Of a DNA stretch of 64,000 bases, positions 9,418 through 18,389 are shown one piece after another (within the stretch, counting starts at the first letter, position 1; each line of letters begins with the position of its first letter). A model generated the notes under the pieces. It had not been told where the DNA came from. It was given only the letters and a program-made list of their open reading frames with translations, and ran no database searches. The translations under genes were made by a program, and so were the position numbers. Source of the stretch: Phycisphaeraceae bacterium. GTDB taxonomy: Bacteria > Planctomycetota > Phycisphaerae > Phycisphaerales > UBA1924. The stretch spans positions 1 through 64,000 of the forward strand of contig JAJTGZ010000007.1 in NCBI GenBank assembly GCA_021299385.1. The letters run 5' to 3'.

Positions 9418-10800
9418 ATGCAGCAAGAAAAACCGAAACAAACCGATCCGGGCACGCCCCAAGCGCCCCCCACGCCCCAAGCCGACGCCGTCCCCTCCAA
9501 GGACACGGCCAAGGACCCCACCAAAGAAACCTCCACCCTCATCGACTTCATGTGCCGACTTGGCCAGGCCTACCTCGCCAGCGGCGAGCAGACCGCCCAG
9601 ATCGAACTGCTCCTCCGCCGCATCGCCTCCGCCCACGGCATACGCAAGTCCCGCGTCGTCGCATTCCCCACCGCCCTCTTCGTCAGCGTCGACGACGGCA
9701 CCGGCGAACGCTTCACACTCGCCGAGGGGCCAACCACATCCCTCCGACTCGACCAGATCGCCGGCGTCTTCACACTCGGCGCAGCCGTCCAATCCCGTGA
9801 GCTGACGCCCCAGCAAGGCCTCGAACAACTCACCGCCATCCTCCGCAAGCAGCCCCGCTTCGGCACCCTGGGCATCATCGCCGGCCACACCGTCCTCTCC
9901 ATCGGCCTGGCCCTGGTCCTCATGCCCACGTGGAACAACGTCCTCGCCGCGGGCATCCTCGGCACCTTCGTCGGCGTCCTCAAGGCTCTCAAGCAAGGCC
10001 GTGGCGTGCTTGCCGTACCACTCTCCGTTGTCGCCGCCGTCCTGGTCTCGGCCATCGTCTTCACCGCCGCCGAGCACGGCTACATGACCGACCCGCTCCA
10101 CGCGCTCATCCCACCGCTTGTTACCTTCCTACCAGGCGGAGTGCTCGCCATGGGAATGGTCGAACTCGCCTATGGCGACATGGTCAGCGGCTCCAGCAGG
10201 CTCGTCAACGGCTTCATCCAACTCGTCCTCCTCGCCTTCGGCCTCGCCGGCGGCGCAGCACTCGCCGGCGTCGGGATGGCCGATCTTGTGGATAACCCCG
10301 CCAGCATCATCTCCAGCCCCTGGGTCCCATGGCTCGGCGTCATCGTCTTCGGCATCGGGGTCAATGTCCACTTCTGCGCACCCAAACGCTCCCTCAGCTG
10401 GCTCCTGCTCGTCCTCATCATCACGTTCGCCGCCCAGCGGATCTCCGCAGGGATCGTTGGCAGCGAGTTCAGCGGGTTCTTCGGCACCCTTGTCGCCATG
10501 CCCCTCGCCTACCTCATCCACCTCCGCTTCCGTGGCCCACCCATCCTCGTAACCTTCCTCCCCAGCTTCTGGCTCCTCGTCCCAGGCGCCCTCGGCCTCA
10601 TCAGCGTCAAGCAGCTCATGAGCGACCGCGCCGCAGGCGTCGAGGGCCTCAGCACCGCCGTCTTCGTCTTCGCCTCCATCGCACTGGGCACCCTTATGGG
10701 CGCATCACTGTACAAAGTCATCACCGAGTCCCTCGGCCTCTGGCAACTCCAAGTCGGCCGCGTCGGCAGATACTTCGGCCGCACGAAGACCAAAAAATAA
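9418..10800 (+). CDS. Threonine/serine exporter family protein (ThrE-like)
   Basis: 460 residues. A Pro/Lys-rich cytoplasmic tail (about 40 residues) precedes the ThrE N-terminal domain, recognisable from FMCRLGQAYLASGEQTAQIE and a hydrophilic region to residue 130. About 10 membrane helices follow, including FLPGGVLAMGMVELAYGDMV, which is typical of the DUF1212/ThrE family. The predicted role is export of small amino acids such as threonine or serine. The ATG at 9418 is preferred over an upstream start that would run into the divergent glutaminase leader. No strong Shine-Dalgarno is visible. The gene is followed after 2 nt by a full 36-nt 3' element. Confidence 0.85.
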   Translation: MQQEKPKQTDPGTPQAPPTPQADAVPSKDTAKDPTKETSTLIDFMCRLGQAYLASGEQTAQIELLLRRIASAHGIRKSRVVAFPTALFVSVDDGTGERFTLAEGPTTSLRLDQIAGVFTLGAAVQSRELTPQQGLEQLTAILRKQPRFGTLGIIAGHTVLSIGLALVLMPTWNNVLAAGILGTFVGVLKALKQGRGVLAVPLSVVAAVLVSAIVFTAAEHGYMTDPLHALIPPLVTFLPGGVLAMGMVELAYGDMVSGSSRLVNGFIQLVLLAFGLAGGAALAGVGMADLVDNPASIISSPWVPWLGVIVFGIGVNVHFCAPKRSLSWLLLVLIITFAAQRISAGIVGSEFSGFFGTLVAMPLAYLIHLRFRGPPILVTFLPSFWLLVPGALGLISVKQLMSDRAAGVEGLSTAVFVFASIALGTLMGASLYKVITESLGLWQLQVGRVGRYFGRTKTKK

Positions 10801-10802
10801 AC

Positions 10803-10838
10803 AACCCCTCCCCCGAGGGGAGGGGCAGGGGTGGGGTT
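10803..10838 (+). repeat. 36-nt 3'-end element (copy 2, consensus type)
   Basis: Perfect inner hairpin (CCCCTCCCC, loop CGA, complementary arm) overlapping a G-rich half with four G4 tracts separated by A, CA and T. It begins 2 nt after the ThrE-like stop, same orientation, facing the convergent M20 peptidase gene. Confidence 0.9.
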
Positions 10839-10892
10839 ACCCATCGCTGAATGCGCCAATCAGCCGCGCACTCTCAACATTAATTTACCTAC

Positions 10893-12098
10893 TCAACCCT
10901 CCAGCGTCGCCAGCGCCACCGCCAACCGGCAACCATCAAAGAACTCCGGCAGGTTCACATACTCGTGCACCGTGTGGATCTCATACTGACCCGCACCGAT
11001 CGTTACCGTCGGCACGCCGTACTTGACAAACCAGTTCGCATCCAACCCACCATTGGAGAACATCGTAACAGGCTTAAGCCCCATCGACTCGGCCGCACGC
11101 TTGGCGTGCCGCACCGCCGGCGCATCGTCCTTGATACCAAACGACGGGTACTCAAACCGGCTGGTGAACTTCACCTTCGCCGTCTTCCCCTTGTCGTCCT
11201 TGACCTGTTTGCCCGCCTTGGTAAACGCGGCCTTGTACCCCGCCGTGATGGCCGAGGCAAACTTCGCCTCCGGGCTGCGCGTCTCACCGCGCACATACAC
11301 AAAGTCCGTAACCACGTTCGTCGCATTCCCCGCCGCGACCGTCCCGTCCTTGCCGCCGAAGATACCAACGTTGCTCGTGCCGCGCTGCTTCCCCTTGACG
11401 ACCTTCCCAAACCAACCCCCACGCCGAGCCTCGGCTATCGCGATCGACGCGACCAGCGTCGACGAGATCCCCTTCTCCGGCGCAACGCCCGCGTGCGCCG
11501 CCTTGCCGTGAATCTCAACATCCCAACGCTCGGCACCCACCGCCCCGGTGATCAGCACCGCCGGCGTCCTGCTGTCGACGTTGAAACACACCGACGCGCC
11601 CTTGAGAATCTTCGGGTCCATGAACCGTGCACCCTGCAGTCCGCTCTCCTCACGCACCGTAAACAGCAGCGTGATCGGCGGGTGTGGCAGGTTGTTCTTC
11701 AGCAGCGTCTCGACCAGCGAAACAAGCACCGCGCAACCCGTACGGTTGTCGCCGCCCAACGCCGTCGTCCCGTCGCCGACGATCTTCTTCCCGCTCACCT
11801 TCGGCTTCGCCCCCGCGCACAACGGCACCACGTCCATGTGCGTCGCAAAGACCATCGGCTTGCCGCCACGCGTGCCGGGCAAGCGCACGTACAAGTTCCC
11901 CGTCTGCGTCGGCAGCGGAATCCGCTTGTGCGCATCGTCAAAGCCGATCGCCGACGCCGGCACACCAAGCGCCTTGAGGTCCGCGACAATCGCCTGGCCG
12001 ATCGCCTCCTCCTGGCCGCTCACACCCTCGATCCCCAGGTACCGCATCAGGCGGTCCTGCGCACTCTTAACGTCCACCGGCGGAATGCTCTTGCCCAT
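10893..12098 (-). CDS. M20 family metallopeptidase, peptidase T-like
   Basis: 401 residues. Two-zinc aminopeptidase fold: THMD (His87, Asp89), GGDNRTG (Asp117), REESGLQG (Glu150/151), NVDS (Asp175) and C-terminal HTVHEYV supply the ligands and the catalytic Glu. The lid-domain motif HGKAAHAG is present. Expected to remove N-terminal residues from small peptides in the cytoplasm. ATG at 12098 with AAGGAG 6 nt upstream. It is the last gene of an SLC13 - AbgT - M20 run, so it may process a dipeptide or an aminoacyl-conjugate imported by the AbgT protein, as the M20 enzymes AbgA/AbgB do in E. coli. Confidence 0.88.
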   Translation of the reverse strand: MGKSIPPVDVKSAQDRLMRYLGIEGVSGQEEAIGQAIVADLKALGVPASAIGFDDAHKRIPLPTQTGNLYVRLPGTRGGKPMVFATHMDVVPLCAGAKPKVSGKKIVGDGTTALGGDNRTGCAVLVSLVETLLKNNLPHPPITLLFTVREESGLQGARFMDPKILKGASVCFNVDSRTPAVLITGAVGAERWDVEIHGKAAHAGVAPEKGISSTLVASIAIAEARRGGWFGKVVKGKQRGTSNVGIFGGKDGTVAAGNATNVVTDFVYVRGETRSPEAKFASAITAGYKAAFTKAGKQVKDDKGKTAKVKFTSRFEYPSFGIKDDAPAVRHAKRAAESMGLKPVTMFSNGGLDANWFVKYGVPTVTIGAGQYEIHTVHEYVNLPEFFDGCRLAVALATLEG

Positions 12099-12208
12099 CT
12101 TTTGCTCCTTACAAATCCCATCGGCAGTGGCCCAACGCCCACCACCTCGGTTTTATATCCACACAACACACACCACCAAGGCCCCAACCTGCGGGCACAA
12201 CTAAACCT

Positions 12209-13747
12209 TTACAATCCAAACGGAATCCCCAGCATAAACCACAGCAGGAACAGGACCGTCCACAGCACCGAAATCCCGATCAAGAACGGTAGCATCAACG
12301 CCACCACCGTGCCCACTCCAGAGTTCTTGTCATACTTCTGGCAGAAGACCACCACCATCGCAAAGTACGCGTTCAACGGCGTGATCATGTTGATCGGCGA
12401 ATCCCCGACTCTATATGCCGCCAGAACCGCCTCCGGCGCTACACCAAGCGCCACAAAGATCGGCACAAACACCGGTGCAAAGATCGCCCACTTGGCTATC
12501 GCACCAGTCAGCAGCAGGTCCAGCAGCATCACCACGATGATGAACCCCAGCAGCAGCCACACGGCCCCGATGTTCGCACCCTGCAGCGTGTCGGCGATGC
12601 TCCCGGCCAGGATTGTCGCCATGTTCGTGTAGTTGAAGTACGCCACAAACTGAGCGATGATAAACAACAGCAGCAGCAGCCCACCCAGCGCACCGAGCGA
12701 CTTCTCGACCGCCTTGACAATGTCGGTGATCCCCTTCATCTTACCAGACCCAAGCCCGAACGCCGCACCCGTCGCCAAAAACGTAACCATGATGAACACG
12801 ATCAGCTGGTTCATGAACGGCGAATCACCGATCACCGCACCCGTGTCCGGGTTCCGCAGCGGCGCGCCGGGCGGCAGCGTCAACAGCGCAAAGAACGCGA
12901 TCACACCCAAGAGCGCAAGGCCCGCAAACTTCAGCCCCCGCGACTCCTCCGCCGAGACGCCCGACTCGGCCTTCTCACCATCGCCCGTTCCCTTGTAAGC
13001 CCCCAGCCTCGGCTCGATGATCCGCTCGGTGATCAGCGAGATCACCAGCGTCAGCACCAGCACCGACACGATCGAGAACCACAGGTTCGCCGTCAGCCCG
13101 ATCGCAAGCCCTTTGCTGGCCGCGGGCAACGCATCGTTGGTAAACTCAGTCAGCACCGCGTCCAGCGGCTTGATGAGCATGTTCACCGTGAACGCCCCCG
13201 CCACCGCCGCAAACCCCGCCGCGATCCCCGCCAGCGGGTGCCGGCCAAGGCTCAGGAACGCGATCCCCGCCAACGGGATCAGCACCAGATACCCCGCGTC
13301 CGCCGCAACGCTCGACAAAATACCCACAAACACGATGATGTACGTGATCGCCCACGGCGGAGCGACCACCACCAGCTTGCGGATCAACGCCTTGACCAGC
13401 CCCGCCTCCTCTGCCACACCCGCCCCGATCATCGCCGCGATCAAAAGCCCCACCGCCGTGAAACTCATGAAGTTCGGGATCATCGAGTTATACAGGAACC
13501 GAACCCCCTCGGCAGACCACAAACTACGCACCGACTGCGTAACCTGCTCCAACTTCCCCGTCGTCTCGTTGTACTGCTCAAACGTTGCGCTCACACCCAT
13601 CAGCGACAACACGTGCGCAACGGCCATCGTACCCAAAATCAACAGCAAGAAAATCACCGCCGGGTGAGGAACCCGGTTGCCCACACGCTCGACAACGTCA
13701 AGAACCTTCTGCATCCCGCTCTTGGGTCCCGGTATCGCCTCGCTCAT
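12209..13747 (-). CDS. AbgT family transporter
   Basis: 512 residues, about 11-13 membrane segments. It opens KVLDVVERVGNRVPHPAVIF, a hallmark of the AbgT (p-aminobenzoyl-glutamate transporter) family. The C-terminal region contains YRVGDSPINMITPLNAYF, conserved in the family near the transport site. Other members export sulfonamides by proton exchange. The ATG at 13747 is supported by AAGGAG 8 nt upstream; a TTG three codons earlier is only 2 nt from that site. It lies between the SLC13 gene (48 nt) and the M20 peptidase (110 nt). Substrate not known. Confidence 0.88.
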   Translation of the reverse strand: MSEAIPGPKSGMQKVLDVVERVGNRVPHPAVIFLLLILGTMAVAHVLSLMGVSATFEQYNETTGKLEQVTQSVRSLWSAEGVRFLYNSMIPNFMSFTAVGLLIAAMIGAGVAEEAGLVKALIRKLVVVAPPWAITYIIVFVGILSSVAADAGYLVLIPLAGIAFLSLGRHPLAGIAAGFAAVAGAFTVNMLIKPLDAVLTEFTNDALPAASKGLAIGLTANLWFSIVSVLVLTLVISLITERIIEPRLGAYKGTGDGEKAESGVSAEESRGLKFAGLALLGVIAFFALLTLPPGAPLRNPDTGAVIGDSPFMNQLIVFIMVTFLATGAAFGLGSGKMKGITDIVKAVEKSLGALGGLLLLLFIIAQFVAYFNYTNMATILAGSIADTLQGANIGAVWLLLGFIIVVMLLDLLLTGAIAKWAIFAPVFVPIFVALGVAPEAVLAAYRVGDSPINMITPLNAYFAMVVVFCQKYDKNSGVGTVVALMLPFLIGISVLWTVLFLLWFMLGIPFGL

Positions 13748-13795
13748 AGCCAACACTCCTTGTCAAAACGACCGTCCTACACACCTGACCGCGAC

Positions 13796-15652
13796 CTACT
13801 TCGCAGGATTCAACGGCAACAACCACGGCACCATCACCACGCAGATCACCATCACTATCAACCCCAACGGCACACCAATCTTCACAAAGTCCCCAAACTT
13901 ATAACCACCAGGCCCCACCACCAGCGTGTTCACAGGCGATGAAATCGGCGTCATGAACGCCGTCGATGCACCCAGCGCCACAATCATCGCAAACGGCATC
14001 GGCGACGCCCCCATGTCGTTGGCCACCGCGATCGCCACCGGCGCCATCAGCACCGCCGTCGCCGTGTTCGAGATAAACAGACCCAAAATCGCCGTGATCG
14101 CAAACAAACTCCCCAACACAACATACGTCCCCGACCCGCTCGTCAGCCGCGTCAACGCATCGGCTGCGATCTCCACCCCGCCCGTCCGCTGCAACGCGAT
14201 CGAGAACGGCAGCATCCCCACGATCAACACGATCGTCTTCCAACTGATGCTCCGGTACGCGCTGCCAATATCAATGCACCCCGTCAGACCCATCAGCAAA
14301 CACCCGATAAACGCCGCCTGAACATTCGGCACCCACCCGCTCACCATCAGCACCACCACCACCAGCAGGCAACCAACCGCTTGCCACGCCTTGCCCTGCA
14401 CCGGCAGCACCTGATCGACCTCCGTCGGCAGTTGCATCACCAGCACGCCCGCGTCGTCGCGACCGAGCGACTGAATCCGCTTCCACGGGCCAACGACCAG
14501 CAGCGTGTCGCCGATCTTCAACTTCTCCTCTAAAATCGCACCCTCCTGCGCCGCCGACCCGTGCCGAAGCCCGATCACGCTCACACCAGTCCGGCTGCGG
14601 AACCGCGCCTCCACCACACTCTTGCCCACAAGGTGCGAGTCCGCAGGCACGATCACCTCGGCCATCCCGATCTCCTGCGACCGGTCCGCAAAGTACCCGC
14701 CCGGGATCGCCAACCTCTCAACCCCATACCGCTCCGCCAGCGCCGCCGCGTCCACCCCAGGCCCGTGCAAATCCAGCAGCAGCACATCCCCCGCACGCAA
14801 CTCCGTACCCTCACCAACCTCGATGAGCACACTCCCCCGCCGGCCCGCACGCTCCACGGCGATCACACTTACCCCCGAAAGCCCCCCACTCTCAATCTCA
14901 CCAAGCGTCTTGCCCACCAGCGGCGACCCACCCCGCACGCACACCCGCTGCTCCCGGTTGCCCAGCTTGTACTCCTCGATCCACTTCGCAAGGCTCGGCC
15001 TCCCCTGCACCCCACCACCCCGCGATCCATCCTCATCCTTACGAACCAGCCAACGACCCGCAAAGAGCATGTACACAATCCCCACAACCAAAACCGGCAC
15101 CCCAAACGGCGTGAACTGGAAGAAACTAAACCCGGCCTGCTCACCACCCTGCCTGATCAACTCCGCGTTCACCACCAGGTTCGGCGCCGTCGCCACCAGC
15201 GTCATCATCCCGCTGATCAACGCCGCATAACACAACGGCATCATCAGCCGACCGGGCTGCGTGCCGGTGCTCTGCGAAATCCGCAACGCAACCGGGATAA
15301 ATATCGCCGTAACCGCCGTCGAACTCATGATCGACCCAAGCCCGCAGACGATCACCATCAGCAGCACGATCAACTTCGTCTGGCTCTTGCCCGTCTTGGC
15401 GATGAGCATGTCCCCGAGTTTCCGCGCCACCCCCGTCCGTACCAGCCCCTCGCCAATGACAAACAACGCCGCGATCAGCACGATGTTCGAGTCGCTAAAC
15501 CCCGCCAGCGCCTCGCTCATCTTCAGCACGCCCGTAAACGGCAGTGCCGTGATCATCAGCAGCGCAACAACATCCATCCTCGGCTTGTTGATGACGAACA
15601 TCACCACCGCCGCCAAGAGCAACCCCAGCACAAGCATCAGATCAGTGTTCAT
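13796..15652 (-). CDS. SLC13/DASS-type Na+/anion symporter with two RCK-C (TrkA-C) domains
   Basis: 618 residues. The N-terminal half has membrane helices with FSDSNIVLIAALFVIGEGL and MSSTAVTAIFIPVAL, typical of divalent anion/Na+ symporters. A soluble middle part (about 205-385) contains two TrkA-C-like modules (VCVRGGSPLVGKTLGEIE and VIVPADSHLVGKSVVEARF), expected to sense a ligand or regulate transport. A second membrane half ends with MTPISSPVNTLVVGPGGYKF. Substrates in the family include sulfate and di- or tricarboxylates, and the sequence does not decide. First gene of a three-gene operon; no clear Shine-Dalgarno before the ATG. Confidence 0.88.
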   Translation of the reverse strand: MNTDLMLVLGLLLAAVVMFVINKPRMDVVALLMITALPFTGVLKMSEALAGFSDSNIVLIAALFVIGEGLVRTGVARKLGDMLIAKTGKSQTKLIVLLMVIVCGLGSIMSSTAVTAIFIPVALRISQSTGTQPGRLMMPLCYAALISGMMTLVATAPNLVVNAELIRQGGEQAGFSFFQFTPFGVPVLVVGIVYMLFAGRWLVRKDEDGSRGGGVQGRPSLAKWIEEYKLGNREQRVCVRGGSPLVGKTLGEIESGGLSGVSVIAVERAGRRGSVLIEVGEGTELRAGDVLLLDLHGPGVDAAALAERYGVERLAIPGGYFADRSQEIGMAEVIVPADSHLVGKSVVEARFRSRTGVSVIGLRHGSAAQEGAILEEKLKIGDTLLVVGPWKRIQSLGRDDAGVLVMQLPTEVDQVLPVQGKAWQAVGCLLVVVVLMVSGWVPNVQAAFIGCLLMGLTGCIDIGSAYRSISWKTIVLIVGMLPFSIALQRTGGVEIAADALTRLTSGSGTYVVLGSLFAITAILGLFISNTATAVLMAPVAIAVANDMGASPMPFAMIVALGASTAFMTPISSPVNTLVVGPGGYKFGDFVKIGVPLGLIVMVICVVMVPWLLPLNPAK

Positions 15653-15842
15653 GGCGTGATACTCATGAATCCGCTGGCCGTGCGGTCTGGAACCCTCGCC
15701 CGCCTCGCCCTACGCTAGGCCCGCGGAGGCAGGCCTTCCACCCGAACTCCCAGCGTGGACACTTGGGGCACGCCCCACACAATCTCCAAAATCGAGTCTC
15801 CTCCAAGGACTATGCGATAGTTACCAACCACAGGAGTTTGCC

Positions 15843-17195
15843 GTGATACACACAAACACACCCGCTCGCCCCGACCGCACGCTCATCACACGCCGCGCCG
15901 CGATCATCGCCTCGGCCATCCTCCTCGCCGGGCAGACCACCCTCGCCCAAACCCCCACCACGCCGGCCCCAACCCCGGCCGTCACCGCCCCGCCGATCAA
16001 ACTCACCACCCTAGCACCCTCTACACCCGACAACCTCTACGACGAGGTCTATACCCCCTCCTACCCCACCGAGGAACTTGACGACATCTTCCAGCCCGTA
16101 ACTCCCTCAATCGACTCCAAGTCCTTCGACTCACCCTTCCAGGCCCTGCTCGACAAACGCCGCTCCCTCGAAGAGGCCATCGGCCTCCGCCTCGGCTTCG
16201 CCTACACCATGGTCTTCCAGCAGGCCAGCGCAGGCCCCAACTCACGCACCGGAACCTCCGGCGACATCGACTTCATCTCCGACTGGACCCTCATCGGCCG
16301 CGGCACCGCCGACACCGGACGCTTTGTCTTCACCACCGAATACCGCTTCAAAGCCGGCTCCGACCCCGCCAGCGCACTCCGCCGAAACATCGGCTCCCTC
16401 ACCGCCACCACAGGCGGCTTCAACGACCGCGGATGGGTCGTCCGCGACGCCTTCTGGGAACAACGACTCCTCGAAGACCACCTCCGCGTCCAGATCGGCC
16501 GCTCCGACATCTCCGACTACTTCGGAGGCTACCGCCTCCAGAGCATCAACAACTCCTTCTCCAACCGCGCCTTCTCCGCACTCGCAACCGCACCATCACC
16601 AGGCCACGGCATGGGCGCGCTCATCACCCTCCGCCCCGCCTCCGTCTGCTACCTCACACTCGCCGCAAACAACGCCTACGGCCGCACCACCGAGAGCGAC
16701 TTCGGCTCACTGGGCGAAAACTGGGACCTCTTTTACGCCGTTGAGGCCGGATACACACCCACCATCGAGGGCATGGGCCGCGGCCGCTACGCCGTCGCCT
16801 TCTGGCACGTCGATGCACGCACCGACCCAAACATCCCCCAAGACCAAGGCTTCACCGTCATCGCCGAGCAGGACCTGAACCAAACCTTCTACGCCTTCGC
16901 ACGCTACCAATACGCCGACACCGCCCTTGAAAACATCGATTACTCCGTCCAGCTCGGCCTGGGCGTCAACGGCCTCCTGGGCAGCCCCGACAACCTCACC
17001 GCCATCGCCTACTCCTACGCCGAGCCCGCCACCGACGGCCAACGCGACGAAAAAGTCGTCGAGGCCTTCCACCGCTGGCAACTCACGAGATTCACACAGT
17101 TCTCCCTCGGCATGCAGGGCATATTCGACCCCAGCAACGCCCCCGACGACAACGCCCTGGCCGTCTTCACCGCCCGCTTCCGCATCGCCTTCTAA
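15843..17195 (+). CDS. Outer-membrane porin, OprB-like carbohydrate-selective family
   Basis: 450 residues. An N-terminal region with RRAAIIASAILLAGQTTLAQ looks like a signal peptide of about 35 residues, followed by a Pro/Thr-rich linker. The body from about residue 110 is an alternating beta-strand barrel with motifs seen in OprB porins (FVFTTEYRFK, LRVQIGRSDISDYFGGYRL), and the protein ends in Phe as barrels inserted by the Bam machinery usually do. The start is GTG at 15843, chosen because AGGAG lies 6 nt upstream. A variant copy of the 36-nt element follows 20 nt after the stop. Substrate specificity is inferred only from the family. Confidence 0.8.
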   Translation: MIHTNTPARPDRTLITRRAAIIASAILLAGQTTLAQTPTTPAPTPAVTAPPIKLTTLAPSTPDNLYDEVYTPSYPTEELDDIFQPVTPSIDSKSFDSPFQALLDKRRSLEEAIGLRLGFAYTMVFQQASAGPNSRTGTSGDIDFISDWTLIGRGTADTGRFVFTTEYRFKAGSDPASALRRNIGSLTATTGGFNDRGWVVRDAFWEQRLLEDHLRVQIGRSDISDYFGGYRLQSINNSFSNRAFSALATAPSPGHGMGALITLRPASVCYLTLAANNAYGRTTESDFGSLGENWDLFYAVEAGYTPTIEGMGRGRYAVAFWHVDARTDPNIPQDQGFTVIAEQDLNQTFYAFARYQYADTALENIDYSVQLGLGVNGLLGSPDNLTAIAYSYAEPATDGQRDEKVVEAFHRWQLTRFTQFSLGMQGIFDPSNAPDDNALAVFTARFRIAF

Positions 17196-17215
17196 CCCCC
17201 ACATATCCCGCGCAG

Positions 17216-17251
17216 AACCCCTCCCCCGAGGGGAGGAGCAAGGGTGGGGTT
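17216..17251 (+). repeat. 36-nt 3'-end element (copy 3, two substitutions)
   Basis: Same architecture as the consensus with two G to A changes, which break two of the four G4 tracts but keep eight of nine pairs in the inner hairpin. It lies 20 nt after the porin stop, in gene orientation. Confidence 0.85.
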
Positions 17252-17301
17252 CTCTCGCGCCAGTATCGCTGCGCAAACACACCTGTGAAAACCCAGAAGA
17301 T

Positions 17302-17427
17302 GTTCGCGGAGGTAGCGGAGTGCAGCGAAGGGACGCGGAGCAAGGCTGCAGGAGAGTGCAATCGGTCAATCAATGACCAACCGAAAATCTCCGCGTTCCT
17401 CCGCTGCACTCGGCCACCTCCGCGAAC
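17302..17427. repeat. MITE-like inverted repeat element
   Basis: Two 38-bp arms (17302-17339 and 17390-17427) are inverted copies of each other with 34 of 38 positions matching, separated by 50 bp. The arm begins GTTCGCGGAGGT. It occupies the convergent gap between the porin and HdeD genes and has no open frame. The structure suggests a small non-autonomous mobile element or a long 3' hairpin. Confidence 0.75.
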
Positions 17428-17455
17428 CTCTTATCGACAGCCCCGTTGACTGCGA

Positions 17456-18061
17456 TCACGCCGGCTTCACGCCCACGCCCGTCTGCTTGGCCCGCCGGCC
17501 GATCATCGACAGCATCACCCACGTCCACCCGTTAAAGAGCACCTCCAGCCCGATGAACAGCCCAATGGCCCACAGCCCCGACGCCGGCCACTGCCGATAG
17601 ATCAGGATTCCCAGGATCAGCGAAACAACGCCGTTGAACAGCACAGAGTTGCGCCCCGCCACACGCTCGCTGAGTGCCACAACGATCCTGATGATTCCCG
17701 TCGCGATCAGGAAGACCGCGATGATCAGCGTCAGCCTCACGGCGTTGTCCTTCGGCTCGTTCATGAACATCAAGCCGACGAAGAGGTACATCAGCCCAAC
17801 TAGCACGTGCAGCAGCCGCCCACTCCACCGCCCCGCCCAGAACGCGCTGAGCACCGACGCCACGCCGCCAACAACCAGGAACGCGCCGAAGATCCAGACC
17901 GTGGCCAGCGTCAGCGTCGCCAGGCACATCCAACCGATCGCAAACGTCCCCAGCGCGACCATCAGCAACCCGGCGACCAAAAACATCGGCCATTTCTTCC
18001 CCAGCAAGTGCCTCTCGGCCGCATCGGACTGAACATCGGCATTGGCGACGGCAGTAGTCAT
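17456..18061 (-). CDS. HdeD family (DUF308) membrane protein
   Basis: 201 residues with six predicted membrane segments arranged as the three repeated helix pairs of the HdeD family (PMFLVAGLLMVALGTFAIGW at the start of the first). HdeD is linked to acid resistance at high cell density in E. coli; its biochemical function is unknown. The ATG at 18061 is chosen over an upstream start giving 23 unrelated residues, because an AAAGGAAG stretch precedes it and the family begins near here. Being near glutaminase, asparaginase and aspartase genes, all ammonia producing, is suggestive but not proof of an acid-stress role. Confidence 0.85.
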   Translation of the reverse strand: MTTAVANADVQSDAAERHLLGKKWPMFLVAGLLMVALGTFAIGWMCLATLTLATVWIFGAFLVVGGVASVLSAFWAGRWSGRLLHVLVGLMYLFVGLMFMNEPKDNAVRLTLIIAVFLIATGIIRIVVALSERVAGRNSVLFNGVVSLILGILIYRQWPASGLWAIGLFIGLEVLFNGWTWVMLSMIGRRAKQTGVGVKPA

Positions 18062-18189
18062 AATCACTTCCTTTACAATCACAGTTGACCGAACCGAACA
18101 CCCGCATTCTCCCCACACCACCGCCGACAATCAAGTTATCAACCGCCAACCGCCACCCACCGGCACCCGCCGAATCTCCGGCAGATTGT

Positions 18190-18268
18190 GATCAAAAGTG
18201 GAGATGCACCCAGATGCCCCAGCAGCCGCTCGGCGTGGTCGGGTATACATCTGGAGCCTCCCCAACTC
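18190..18268 (+). repeat. Dispersed repeat, copy A (partner at 32631-32709)
   Basis: Ungapped comparison with the minus strand of 32709-32631 gives 61 of 79 matching positions, with an identical first 18 nt (GATCAAAAGTGGAGATGC). No gene covers either copy. After the aligned stretch this copy has an additional GC palindrome around 18271-18285. Confidence 0.7.
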
Positions 18269-18325
18269 GCGCCCGGCAGCCGGGCTTCTAGGCACCGCCG
18301 TGTGGGTCGCGCCTGCCGACGAACG

Positions 18326-18362
18326 AACCCCACCCCTGCCCATCCCCTCGGGGGAGGGGGTT
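18326..18362 (-). repeat. 36-nt 3'-end element (copy 4, minus strand)
   Basis: Read on the minus strand it matches the consensus with one substitution and one added base (37 nt). It lies 27 nt after the stop of the minus-strand asparaginase gene and so has the same gene-relative orientation as the plus-strand copies. Confidence 0.85.
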
Positions 18363-18389
18363 CGGAACTACAAACAGAGGCGAACGAGG

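Larger units (their letters stand above)
18062..18389. other. Gene-free gap of 328 bp carrying two repeat families
   Basis: The gap lies between the HdeD start and the asparaginase stop, both on the minus strand. It contains a dispersed repeat beginning GATCAAAAGTGGAGATGC (18190-18268) and one 36-nt 3' element (18326-18362). The remaining sequence should include the HdeD promoter, but no convincing hexamer pair is seen. Confidence 0.6.

Noticed and set aside
10965..12632. Open plus-strand frame of 555 codons antisense to the M20 peptidase and AbgT
   Set aside because: Crosses two well-supported genes and their spacer, with shadow-frame composition.
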